Assembly (NCBI RefSeq): GCF_024460775.1
Contig: NZ_JANFYZ010000004.1
Coordinates: 248,001-312,000 of the forward strand
Direction of reading: 5' to 3'
DNA length: 64,000 nt
DNA from: Desulfovibrio desulfuricans
GTDB lineage: Bacteria; Desulfobacterota; Desulfovibrionia; Desulfovibrionales; Desulfovibrionaceae
Both the position numbers and the translations under genes were made by a program. The notes under the pieces were generated by a model, which made no database searches, was not told where the DNA came from, and was given only the letters and a program-made list of their open reading frames with translations. Position 1 is the stretch's first letter, and the number at the start of each line of letters is the position of its first letter. This document shows positions 1 to 8,467 of this stretch, piece by piece.

Positions 1-741
1 AGGGGAATCTGTCCTGTCAGAGACAAAGTGTCTTACAAACAGGGCATTTCCAGAATTTGATTTTGCATAGATGTGGTGAAGGGCCACAGCATGAACTCGG
101 CCACCAGAAGCCGAATATGCCCGACCAATTACAGAAAAATCACCAAAATTTCCATACTCATCATCCGGGACAGTCAGATATTGGTCTGAGAATGAACTTT
201 CATATGGATAGTCTGCATTTCTATCTTGCTTTTCAAACCAATCACCAACAATCACCTTCATTGACGGGTCTAACAAGGTTCTAATCTGACGTTTTGTTTT
301 ATACTCAAAAAAAACATGATATTGGACTTGCGAATGGCCTATAAGAAAGTTCACAAAATTCTGATCAGTTGGTTCAGACTCATAAATCAGCCCCACTCTT
401 TGTTCAGAATACTTCGAAAAAAAATTAGAAACTTCACCCTGGGTTGTTTTTGAATCTATAATAAATGCAGGAAAACATGTTTCGCATTCTGTTAGGTACA
501 GATCAAAAAGGGTCTGTTTTACTTCGTTGGGATTTTTAGACAGAGAACCAACATGAGGATTAACAATCAGGAGAAAGGGCATCCCCGTTTCAGCAAAAAG
601 GGAAATTTTATTTTGTGTTGCGGCGCTGACATTTACAGGCTCGACAATCGGACAGATCTTGCCTGATCCTGCAATTTCTTCGCTTAACTCAGCTATCGCC
701 GCAAGATCATACATTTTCCCACGAATATAAGGAAAATACAT
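1..741 (-). CDS. sce7725-family protein (partial, C-terminus outside window)
   Basis: The frame is open from an ATG at 741 to the left edge, giving 247 codons with no stop, so the C-terminus is missing. The protein begins MYFPYIRGKMYDLAAIAEL, which I recognise as the start typical of the sce7725 family, a protein of unknown function that normally travels with an sce7726 partner and resembles phage 'Beta protein' relatives. The start is supported by a GGGGGAG ribosome site just upstream and lies only 8 bases after the stop of the sce7726-like gene, so the two are almost certainly co-transcribed. No signal peptide or membrane segment is visible. Base composition is much more AT-rich than the genes from 1949 onward, suggesting horizontal acquisition. 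Family assignment is from memory of sequence pattern; the molecular function is unknown. Confidence 0.75.
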   Translation of the reverse strand, partial: MYFPYIRGKMYDLAAIAELSEEIAGSGKICPIVEPVNVSAATQNKISLFAETGMPFLLIVNPHVGSLSKNPNEVKQTLFDLYLTECETCFPAFIIDSKTTQGEVSNFFSKYSEQRVGLIYESEPTDQNFVNFLIGHSQVQYHVFFEYKTKRQIRTLLDPSMKVIVGDWFEKQDRNADYPYESSFSDQYLTVPDDEYGNFGDFSVIGRAYSASGGRVHAVALHHIYAKSNSGNALFVRHFVSDRTDSP

Positions 742-749
742 CACTCCCC

Positions 750-1622
750 CTAGATTATAGCAAAAGGTTTCTCCATTTTTGAAATAATAGACATTGACAT
801 AGAAACTGTCAAATTAGAGTCAATGATAGCTTGCCCAAGACAGGAGGGGGATTTCTCAAGCAATGCTCGTCGCTGAGTTGGTATACTGCGGGATCTAAGG
901 CGCTCAACCACTTGGCTCATTGCGTCTTCGCGAGGCAGTTCGACAAATATTTTTTTATAACTAGCGTACTCTAATGCGTTTGGAACTGCCAATTCTCTAC
1001 CAATATACTTATGCACGATATCCTTATATTCTTTTTTATGTAAACAATCGAACAGCGCCCCCGTATCTATCCCAGCGGCATCCTCAACAGCATTTCTTAT
1101 TTCTAGCAATGCCCCATCTTCTTGGAAAAGCAAAATACCTACAGAGGAGTCTACAATTTTTTTGACATTTACAAGATGTTTGCAGTCTACCACCACAAAT
1201 TGCTTAGAAAAAATTTTTCTATAATCGCGCAGTTGCTTATCTAGCTTTTCAAGATTATCATATTTTGTCTTTATTTCATAAACAGTTGAGCAACCGTTAA
1301 ATATAGCAATATCTGCTTTTGACTTTCCACAATAAAATTCTGTCGTGTAAAATGCAGAATTAAAATTGTGATATTTTAGAAAAACATCATTCAGAATCGC
1401 TGTTTTATACACATATTCATACTTACAATGCGACAAAAGGGCACTATAAGCTTTTTTGAATAAGGTCGGTAACCGCTTAATCTTAGAAAACTCTTTAATG
1501 CTGCCCGACGCAACAAGCACTTCCGACAACAAATCCTTATAGTCATCCATCGCAAGGCGATGTAAAAAACGGGGCTTAAAAAGCTCCGCAAGGGCTTTGA
1601 AATTTCTTTTATTACTAGCCAC
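750..1622 (-). CDS. sce7726-family protein with nuclease-like D-ExK signature
   Basis: A 290-residue protein upstream of, and coupled to, the sce7725-like gene. Residues 74-134 carry the sce7726 pattern: TAILNDVF near 74-81, then KADIAIF with Asp104, YEIKT with Glu116 and Lys118, Asp122, and a QLRDY segment at 130-134. The spacing D-(11)-E-x-K matches the active site of PD-(D/E)xK nucleases, so I infer a possible nuclease fold; this is not proven for the family. The first possible codon is GTG at 1622, directly after an in-frame stop and with a poor ribosome site; ATG at 1550 (residue 25) is an alternative start. AT-rich codon use sets it apart from the GC-rich chromosome. Pairing with an sce7725 gene makes the family call firm, but its role (defence is a guess) is unknown. 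Confidence 0.8.
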   Translation of the reverse strand: MASNKRNFKALAELFKPRFLHRLAMDDYKDLLSEVLVASGSIKEFSKIKRLPTLFKKAYSALLSHCKYEYVYKTAILNDVFLKYHNFNSAFYTTEFYCGKSKADIAIFNGCSTVYEIKTKYDNLEKLDKQLRDYRKIFSKQFVVVDCKHLVNVKKIVDSSVGILLFQEDGALLEIRNAVEDAAGIDTGALFDCLHKKEYKDIVHKYIGRELAVPNALEYASYKKIFVELPREDAMSQVVERLRSRSIPTQRRALLEKSPSCLGQAIIDSNLTVSMSMSIISKMEKPFAII

Positions 1623-1948
1623 TTAAGCACCAACAATGTCGCCTACTAATATGGTAAGTTGAATACATCGACATAAAACAAATGCCATTTTTGTAGGTCC
1701 TAAACAGATTCGAGCAACAAGGCAAGTTTTCAGGAACCTCTCCCCCACATATAATCATATTTAGCTCCACAAAGAAGATAAGTCCTGCAACAAACCCCAA
1801 TAAAACATTGTTAATGCCTTAAACGGAATTTTTTCAAATTTCCATTTAGTCAATGCTAAAAAATAAAGAGCTGAAACCCGCGAGGGCTTCAGCTCTTTAT
1901 TTTTTGTAAGATAGTGGTAGCCCACGTTTACCTTGCCCCCTAAAAACA
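1623..1948. other. AT-rich intergenic stretch between island and chromosome
   Basis: This 326-base gap separates the AT-rich pair from the GC-rich serine dehydratase gene and is where base composition changes. It holds the strong hairpin at 1866-1905. I see no tRNA, integrase remnant or clear attachment repeat. A 61-codon frame with a TTG start (1615-1800, minus strand) overlaps the sce7726 start but has no convincing features. Confidence 0.5.
1866..1911 (-). terminator. Intrinsic terminator after exported serine dehydratase gene
   Basis: AAGAGCTGAA and TTCAGCTCTT pair around a CCC-GCGA-GGG top with one mismatch. T-rich runs flank the hairpin on both strands, so it can work in both directions. 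It lies just past the stop at 1949 on the minus strand. Confidence 0.8.
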
Positions 1949-3433
1949 CTAGCACCCCTGCGTATAGAACAAGGCCAGCCCGCCGCGCGCGGTTTCGCGG
2001 TAGTCATCCTTCATGTCGCGGCCTGTCTGGTTCATGGTGCGTATGCAGAGATCAAGCCCCACAGGGTGCTTGGTGCCCTGCCCGGTGCGGGCCATCATCC
2101 AGGAGTTCCACGACTTCACGGAACTCATGGCGTTGCGCGAAATACAGGGAATCTGCACATAACCGCCCACAGGGTCGCAGGTCATGCCCAGGTGGTGCTC
2201 CAGCGCGAACTCCGCCGCATTTTCCACCACATCGGGCGTTTCGCCCATGACCTGCGACAGCATGGCAGCCGCCATACTTGAGGCCGAGCCGATCTCGCCC
2301 TGACAGCCCACATCCGCGCCCGCCACACTGGCGTGCCGCTTGATAAGCGTACCCACCATAGAAGCCACCAGCAGACCGTCCACAAGGTCGGCCTCTGTTT
2401 TGCCGCGCTCCTTGATGAGCATGTGCACCACCGCAGGCATAACCCCTGCGGAACCCGCCGTGGGCGCGGTTACAATGGGGTGGCCCATGGCGTTTTCTTC
2501 CGACCCGGCCTGCCCGTAGGCCGACAGCCGCGCCGCAAAGGCATCCGCTGGCTCCGGCGAGCTGGCGGCCTGCTCCAGCATGAGCTTGGCCCGGCGCTCC
2601 AGGCCAAACGGCCCCTTGAGTTTGCCTTCCAGCCCAAGGCCCGTGGCGGCGCAACTGTCCATCACGTGGATGATGCGCTGCGCGCCCTGCCGGATGTTCT
2701 GTTCCGACTGCCCGGTGATGGCCATTTCGTTTTCCAGCATAATGAGCGGGATGCTCTTGCCCGAGTTCTTCACGATTTCAAGCAGGCCGTTCATGGAATC
2801 AAAGGCATGCACGGGCTTGCCTTTGTCCGGTGCTTTCCAGCCCTTCCACTGCAAGAATCCGCCGCCCACGGAATAGTATTCGCGCGAGGCAAGCTGTTTG
2901 CCCTTGCCCAGCAGCTCGATGATCAGCACGTTGCTGAACGGAGCCTCGATGGTGCCCTGCTCAAAGATCACGTCCGAATCCTTGAGCGGAATCCGGGCCG
3001 GGCCAAGCACCACTGTGCGGGTGTCGTCCGGCTTTGTAAAAAGATTGTCCAGAAATTCGGCCTTGCATTCATCGGGCTTTTGCCCAAGCAGGCCCGCCGC
3101 CACGGCGCGGTCAGTGCCGTGCCCCTTGCCCGTGGCCGAGAGGCTGCCGTACAGGTGCACCTTGACGGCATCCGCCTGGGCAAGCTGCTCCTGCGGCAAC
3201 TGGGCGCACAGATGGATAAAATCATTGCCCGCCGACATGGGCGCGATGGTGTGCGAACTGGAGGGGCCAGGGCCGATCTTGAACATCTCGAACACGGTCA
3301 CATCAATGGGATTGGCGCACACGGAGCCAGGCTTCCACAGGGGGTCAAAGCCTGCCCAAGTGAGTGAGGGCAGGCACAGGCCCGCGCCCGTCACAGCCAC
3401 TGATTGCAGGAAACGCCGACGATTACAGTACAT
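1949..3433 (-). CDS. L-serine ammonia-lyase (Fe-S type) with Tat signal peptide
   Basis: A 494-residue single-chain iron-sulfur L-serine dehydratase, expected to convert L-serine to pyruvate and ammonia. The catalytic part shows the substrate loop PSSSHT (57-62), [13 protein letters not shown] and VQIPC, whose three cysteines are the known [4Fe-4S] ligands, and the protein ends in Cys494, matching the 'tail-in-mouth' C-terminal cysteine of type 2 enzymes. Unusually, residues 1-28 form a twin-arginine signal: NRRRFLQS, a hydrophobic stretch, then TWAG as probable cleavage site. The start is well supported by GGAGGA 7 bases upstream; no ribosome site precedes internal GTG or ATG codons near residue 45-50 that would give a cytosolic form. 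Tat export suits an enzyme folded around a cluster. It lies 38 bases after a secreted dipeptidase gene, implying serine is deaminated outside the cytoplasm. Ordinary family members are cytosolic. Confidence 0.9.
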   Translation of the reverse strand: MYCNRRRFLQSVAVTGAGLCLPSLTWAGFDPLWKPGSVCANPIDVTVFEMFKIGPGPSSSHTIAPMSAGNDFIHLCAQLPQEQLAQADAVKVHLYGSLSATGKGHGTDRAVAAGLLGQKPDECKAEFLDNLFTKPDDTRTVVLGPARIPLKDSDVIFEQGTIEAPFSNVLIIELLGKGKQLASREYYSVGGGFLQWKGWKAPDKGKPVHAFDSMNGLLEIVKNSGKSIPLIMLENEMAITGQSEQNIRQGAQRIIHVMDSCAATGLGLEGKLKGPFGLERRAKLMLEQAASSPEPADAFAARLSAYGQAGSEENAMGHPIVTAPTAGSAGVMPAVVHMLIKERGKTEADLVDGLLVASMVGTLIKRHASVAGADVGCQGEIGSASSMAAAMLSQVMGETPDVVENAAEFALEHHLGMTCDPVGGYVQIPCISRNAMSSVKSWNSWMMARTGQGTKHPVGLDLCIRTMNQTGRDMKDDYRETARGGLALFYTQGC

Positions 3434-3471
3434 ACATGCATCCTCCTGAGTTATCTGGCAGATTGCGAAGC

Positions 3472-5199
3472 CTACTGCCGGGGCTTTTTATACGAGACCG
3501 GGCCGGTGGAATAGTTGGTGCGGGGCAGCCATGCATCGGGATAGCCGATGTTCTGGGCCATTTTGTCCGGGCTGTTGAGAAAACCCTGACAGTGCCGCGC
3601 CACCAGTTGGGGAAAAAATTCTCGCCAGTCGCGCAACGCGCCCTCTGCCTGTGCCCGCAGGGCCTTGGCAAAGGCAGCCTGCGCCTGCGCCGGGGATGAT
3701 GCCGCCTTGGGGGCCAGTTCCTTTTGCAGCGAGGCTACGCGGGCGGCAAAGACGGCTTCCATGCTGGCGGCTCTGGTCTGAATCTCCTGAGAAATCATGT
3801 CGTAACGGATGTTGGCGTAATCGCTCACCAGGGAATAGGCCCACCATGCGGAATCATTGGCAAAGCGGCGGGTGTCGCCCTGTTCGTAGCCTGCGGGCAT
3901 GGGGGCGACCGCCAGCGGCACAAAGACAGATTCCGCCGCCGGAGCGAGCGCAACCCAGCACACCAGCGCGAGCGGTTCCGGTACATCGGGCCGATACTGC
4001 GCAATGGTCGTGTAGCCCACATAATACATGCCCATGGGCCGTTCCCACGCGCCTTCAAGCTTGGTGGTCGGGCTCACGTCGCCGCTGGGATCCTTGGGGC
4101 CGATAATGCGGTTGGGATTGCCAAACGGCCCCGCCGCAGTGCCCTTGGTGAGGTCGAATTCCGTACCTTCGTAGTGGTCGCGGTGCATGCGCTTGATGTC
4201 GTTCAGGCTCAGCAGCTTGTCCGGCTTGACGGAAAAAGGATAGGCGTGTGTTGCGCCGCTTTCCACCCATGCGGGCAGTTTCAGCGAAGGAGCCGCCAGA
4301 GAGAGCGCCCGCCACACGCGGCGCAGCGAATAATACGGGTGGTTATATTCACCATCGCTCACGGTGGTCAGCCAGTCCAGAGGCTTGGAGGCGTCCTTGG
4401 GGCTGCGCATGTTGTACTTGTCTACCGTGGCAAACAGGGTTTTGCCGTACATCTGGTCGGGGTTGCCGGGCGTGATGTCGCGGATGCGAAATTCGTTGGC
4501 CGCCACAAAAAACTGGCCGTCCGGCACGCGCTGGGCTACCCACAAGCCCCCTGTTCCCGACGGGGAGGGGGCCATTTCCATAACCCAGGCTTCGTTTTTG
4601 TCGGCCACGGGCAGGGTTTCGCCCGTCCCGTAGTAGCCATACTGCTCAATGAGCGCGCCCATCAGCTCAATGGCCTCGCGGGCTGTTTTGCAGCGCTCCA
4701 GCGCCACGCGCGCCAGCTCGGACGAATAGAAAATGCGCTTGCCCGGCTCTGCCGTGCAGGTATTGTGCGCCCCATCCGTGCATTCGCCAAACATGAGGCC
4801 ATGCTCGTTCATGATCGCGTAGTTGCCGTCAATATAGGCAAAGGTGTGCCGCACCTGAGGGATAAAACCGATGGCAATCGTGCGCGGCGTATCCGGGTGG
4901 TGATAGCCCGGCGCGCGCTTGGGGTCGGAAAGGCGGGGAACAAGAAAGGTATTGGTGGCGGGATTTTCCTTCACCGCCACGGCGGAATCGTACACGGGGC
5001 GCTGCGCGCCTTCCGGCCAGTCGCGGGCGGGAACGTACACAATGGACTGGTCGTTGAGATCGTTGTCGTCAGAATGGCTTACCATCACGGAGCCATCGGC
5101 GCTGGCTCCTTTGGTGACAATAAAGGTGGTGCAGGCAAGGGCTGCCTGAGGCAGCAGCAGGGCCAGAGAGACACAGCACAAGACGATCAGCCGCTTCAT
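3472..5199 (-). CDS. Secreted C69-family dipeptidase
   Basis: A 575-residue peptidase of the C69/U34 dipeptidase family (Ntn-hydrolase fold), predicted to hydrolyse dipeptides in the periplasm. I chose ATG 5199, preceded by a good GGAGG site, rather than the upstream ATG at 5349. Residues 1-22 (MKRLIVLCCVSLALLLPQAA then LA) are a Sec signal peptide, so cleavage after Ala22 would expose Cys23 of the CTTF motif as the N-terminal nucleophile that this family requires. Further family features are VSHSDDND near the N-terminus, NEHGLMFGECT, and the ETLPVADKNEAWVMEM segment. The sequence before Cys23 is a poor lipobox, so a lipoprotein is less likely. It is the first gene of a two-gene unit with the Tat-exported serine dehydratase downstream. 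Confidence 0.9.
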   Translation of the reverse strand: MKRLIVLCCVSLALLLPQAALACTTFIVTKGASADGSVMVSHSDDNDLNDQSIVYVPARDWPEGAQRPVYDSAVAVKENPATNTFLVPRLSDPKRAPGYHHPDTPRTIAIGFIPQVRHTFAYIDGNYAIMNEHGLMFGECTDGAHNTCTAEPGKRIFYSSELARVALERCKTAREAIELMGALIEQYGYYGTGETLPVADKNEAWVMEMAPSPSGTGGLWVAQRVPDGQFFVAANEFRIRDITPGNPDQMYGKTLFATVDKYNMRSPKDASKPLDWLTTVSDGEYNHPYYSLRRVWRALSLAAPSLKLPAWVESGATHAYPFSVKPDKLLSLNDIKRMHRDHYEGTEFDLTKGTAAGPFGNPNRIIGPKDPSGDVSPTTKLEGAWERPMGMYYVGYTTIAQYRPDVPEPLALVCWVALAPAAESVFVPLAVAPMPAGYEQGDTRRFANDSAWWAYSLVSDYANIRYDMISQEIQTRAASMEAVFAARVASLQKELAPKAASSPAQAQAAFAKALRAQAEGALRDWREFFPQLVARHCQGFLNSPDKMAQNIGYPDAWLPRTNYSTGPVSYKKPRQ

Positions 5200-5565
5200 G
5201 GAACCTCCATAAAAAATCAGACCGTAACATCCCGCATGCTCAAACCGATACGCAAAAACGCCAGTAACCCCAGCGGCAGGCGCTGGAGTGCTGTAAATCA
5301 AATCAGCAAACTGTTTTTCTTTTTTGTAACGCAGGGGCGGCAGGGGCACAAGGATTGCGCAGGCCGAAGTGCTTTTTGATTGTAAAACAGTAGCAATCCG
5401 AGCCGAGAATTGTTATTGGTAATCTATTGTCATCTCCAGATCAGCACATCCCGCATTTGCAGAAATGCCGGGATTCCATCCAGGTTTCAACGGCAGTAAT
5501 TCCCCGCCCAGCGCTATTTTAAGCGCCCACCCAATGACGGCATGAACCGCCACGGAGGTTTGTCC
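5200..5565. other. Divergent intergenic region
   Basis: This gap of about 370 bases separates two divergent genes and must hold promoters for both. The only structure noted is an imperfect inverted repeat at about 5448-5475 (ATCCCG-CATTT / AAATG-C-CGGGAT). No gene is visible. Confidence 0.4.
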
Positions 5566-8382
5566 ATGCTTGCTTCTCCCTACAAAGAATTCAAAGAAGC
5601 CCTTCTGGACTTTATTCCCAAAGACCGCATCCATACTGATCCCCTGCGCCTCCTGGCCTACGGCACAGATGCCAGCGTGTACCGCCTGATCCCCAAGATC
5701 GTGGTGGACGTGCTGGACGAGGCCGAAGTGGTGCAACTGGTGGCCCTGGCAGACCGCATGCGCGTGCCTGTGACCTTTCGCGCCGCAGGCACCAGCCTGT
5801 CCGGTCAGGCGGTGTCCGATTCCGTCCTTGTGCGCATAGGCAAGGGCTGGCGCAACTGGCGCGTGGGCGAAAACGCCGAGCGCATCACCCTGCAACCCGG
5901 CATCATCGGCTCCGGGGCCAACAAGATTCTGGCGGAATTTGGCAAAAAAATCGGGCCTGACCCGGCCTCCATCGACAGTTGCTTTATCGGCGGCATCTTT
6001 GCCAACAATGCCAGCGGCATGTGCTGCGGCACCTCCGACAACTCCTATAAAACCGTTGTTTCCTCGCGCATGGTGCTGGCAGACGGCACCCTGCTGGACA
6101 CGGCGGACGCCAAAAGCCGCGCCGCCTTTGCCAGAACCCATGCCCATATTCTCAACGGCCTTGCCGATCTGCGCAAACAGATCATGGACAATCCCGAGCT
6201 TGCCGACCGCATCCGCCGCAAGTTCAAGATCAAGAACACCACGGGTTACAGCCTCAACGCCCTGGTGGATTACGAAGACCCCTTTGAAATTTTGCAGCAT
6301 GTCATGGTCGGCTCCGAAGGCACGTTGGGTTTTATTGCCGAAGTGACTTACCGCACGGTGGAGGAGGCCCCCTTCAAGGCCTCTGCCCTGCTGCTCCTGC
6401 CCACGGTCAAGGCCGCCTGTGATCTGGCTTCTGCCGTGGCAACCCTGCCCGTTGCTGCTGCGGAACTTATGGACAGGGCATCCCTGCGCTCGGTGGAAGG
6501 CACCCCCGGCCTGCCCGAAGGGCTGGAAACCCTGGACGACGACGTCTGTTCCCTGCTTGTGGAAACCCGTGCCGCCACCCACGAACAGCTTGAAAAGAAC
6601 ATTGCCACCATCAATGCGGCTTTCAGCAACGTGACCTTTGTGCGGCCCTACGCCTTTACCGACAAACCCGAAGAATTCACCAAGCTGTGGCTCATCCGCA
6701 AGGGCATTCTGGCCTCGGTGGGCGGCATGCGGCCCGTGGGCACCTCCATTGTCATTGAAGACGTGGCCTTCACCCTCGACAGGCTGGGCGAGGCCGCCAC
6801 AGACCTGCAGGAGCTTTTTGCCCGCCACGGCTACACGGTGGCCCCGCTCTTCGGCCACGCCCGCGACGGCAACCTGCACTTTGTTTTCTGGCAGGATTTT
6901 GGCGCTCCGGCAGAAGTGGCCCGCTACAAGGGATTCATGGAAGACTTCTGCAAGCTGGTTACGGAAAAGTATGATGGTTCACTCAAGGCGGAGCACGGCA
7001 CTGGCCGCAACATCGCGCCCTTTGTGGAGCTGGAGTGGGGCAGTCAGGCCTACGCCATCATGAAGAGCATCAAGAGCCTGCTCGACCCCAAGAACATCCT
7101 CAACCCCGGCGTGCTGCTCAACAGCGATTCGCAGGGGCATCTCAAAAATCTCAAGCCCCTGCACCCCGCCGACGAACTGGTGGACAAGTGTATGGAATGC
7201 GGCTTCTGCGAGTCTGTCTGTCCCTCGCGCGATCTTACGCTCACGCCGCGCCAGCGCATCACCGTATACCGCGAAATCTGCCGCCTGCGCGAGGTTGCCC
7301 CTGATAGCAGCGAGCTGAAAACGCTGCAAAAGGGCTACGAATACATGGGCAAGGCCACCTGCGCCACAGACAGCCTGTGCCGCCCGCGCTGCCCTGCAGG
7401 CGTGGATACGGGCGTGTTCATCAAGAGCCTGCGCAAAAAGGACGCCGGATCGCTCAGCAAAAAGATTGCCGGTTCCATTGCCGACCACTTTGCGGGAACC
7501 TGCAAGGCCATGTCCATTGCGCTTAACAGCGTGGACGCCCTGCACCGCGCCCTTGGCACCACCATCATGCGCGACGGCTCGCGCCTCCTGCGCTGCCTGA
7601 CCTTCAACAAGGTGCCACTGTGGAACAAAAACATGCCCAAGGGCGGGGGCTCGGTCTATCTGCCCACCCCGTACTCGGGCAACGCCAAGAAGGTCGTCTA
7701 CTTCCCCAGCTGCATCGCCCGCAACATGGGCCCCGGCGAGGAGCACAACGACCGCCGTACAGAGCCGGAAGCCGTCATCAGCGTGCTGCTCAAGGGCGGG
7801 TATGACGTCATTCTGCCCAACAATCTGGACAAGCTGTGCTGCGGCATGGCCTTTGCCAGCAAGGGCCTCGCAGACGCCGCCCACAAGAAAGAACAGGAGC
7901 TGGAAAAGGCCCTGCGCCAAGCCAGCAACAATGGCGAATACCCAGTGCTGTGCGAAACCAGCCCCTGCCTCTTGCACATGAAGCAGACCCTCGACCCCAG
8001 CATCAAGCTCATGGAGCCTGTGCAGTTTATCCTTGAGAACCTCATGGACACGCTCAAGCTCAAAAAACTGCCCAAGACCGTGGCCCTGCACGCCACTTGC
8101 TCCATGCGCAAGATGGGCCTTGAGGGCAAGCTGGAAGAACTGGCCCGCAAGTGCGCTGAAACCGTGGTTGTGCCGGACGGCATCAACTGCTGCGGCTGGG
8201 CGGGTGACCGTGGCTTTACCCATCCCGAACTCAACGAGGCCGCGCTCAAGGGCCTGCGCATGCAGGTAAGCACCTGCGAGGTGGGCTATTCATCCAGCCG
8301 CACCTGCCAGATCGGCCTCTCGCTGCACGGCGGCATCCCCTACTATTCTATTGTCTATCTGGTTGACGAAGCCAGCGAATAA
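5566..8382 (+). CDS. FAD/Fe-S 2-hydroxyacid (D-lactate/glycolate-type) dehydrogenase
   Basis: A 938-residue membrane-peripheral or cytosolic oxidoreductase expected to oxidise D-lactate or a related 2-hydroxyacid and pass electrons through Fe-S clusters. Domains in order: FAD-binding PCMH-type domain (about 30-215, with AAGTSLSGQA near 70 and GGIFANNASGM near 143), FAD-linked oxidase C domain (to about 520, HARDGNLHF near 430), a ferredoxin-like unit with CMECGFCESVC near 541 and CATDSLCRPRC near 598, and two CCG domains (CCGMAF near 758, CCGWAGDRGF near 874). This is the GlcD-plus-GlcF fused layout also known from Desulfovibrio lactate metabolism. The start at 5566 is preceded by GGAGG seven bases upstream; an in-frame ATG at 5542 has no such site. 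The substrate cannot be fixed from sequence. Confidence 0.9.
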   Translation: MLASPYKEFKEALLDFIPKDRIHTDPLRLLAYGTDASVYRLIPKIVVDVLDEAEVVQLVALADRMRVPVTFRAAGTSLSGQAVSDSVLVRIGKGWRNWRVGENAERITLQPGIIGSGANKILAEFGKKIGPDPASIDSCFIGGIFANNASGMCCGTSDNSYKTVVSSRMVLADGTLLDTADAKSRAAFARTHAHILNGLADLRKQIMDNPELADRIRRKFKIKNTTGYSLNALVDYEDPFEILQHVMVGSEGTLGFIAEVTYRTVEEAPFKASALLLLPTVKAACDLASAVATLPVAAAELMDRASLRSVEGTPGLPEGLETLDDDVCSLLVETRAATHEQLEKNIATINAAFSNVTFVRPYAFTDKPEEFTKLWLIRKGILASVGGMRPVGTSIVIEDVAFTLDRLGEAATDLQELFARHGYTVAPLFGHARDGNLHFVFWQDFGAPAEVARYKGFMEDFCKLVTEKYDGSLKAEHGTGRNIAPFVELEWGSQAYAIMKSIKSLLDPKNILNPGVLLNSDSQGHLKNLKPLHPADELVDKCMECGFCESVCPSRDLTLTPRQRITVYREICRLREVAPDSSELKTLQKGYEYMGKATCATDSLCRPRCPAGVDTGVFIKSLRKKDAGSLSKKIAGSIADHFAGTCKAMSIALNSVDALHRALGTTIMRDGSRLLRCLTFNKVPLWNKNMPKGGGSVYLPTPYSGNAKKVVYFPSCIARNMGPGEEHNDRRTEPEAVISVLLKGGYDVILPNNLDKLCCGMAFASKGLADAAHKKEQELEKALRQASNNGEYPVLCETSPCLLHMKQTLDPSIKLMEPVQFILENLMDTLKLKKLPKTVALHATCSMRKMGLEGKLEELARKCAETVVVPDGINCCGWAGDRGFTHPELNEAALKGLRMQVSTCEVGYSSSRTCQIGLSLHGGIPYYSIVYLVDEASE

Positions 8383-8389
8383 ACAGCAA

Positions 8390-8426
8390 AGCGGGCGGTT
8401 CTCATGGGAGAGCCGCCCGCTGTTTT
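8390..8426 (+). terminator. Intrinsic terminator after FAD/Fe-S dehydrogenase
   Basis: A 14-bp stem (AGCGGGCGGTTCTC with its complement, one G-U pair) with a four-base loop is followed by GTTTT, eight bases after the stop codon. Confidence 0.9.
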
Positions 8427-8467
8427 ATGCGCAAGAAATGAGATGCCGTGCCTGACGGCTTTTCCCC

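Noticed and set aside
57..284. 75-codon plus-strand frame
   Set aside because: It is antisense to the sce7725-like gene, which is open over the whole segment.
1615..1800. 61-codon minus-strand frame overlapping the sce7726 start
   Set aside because: It needs a TTG start, has no clear ribosome site and no recognisable features; its overlap with the next gene is not enough.
5413..6879. 488-codon minus-strand frame
   Set aside because: Antisense to the FAD/Fe-S dehydrogenase, whose motifs are unmistakable.
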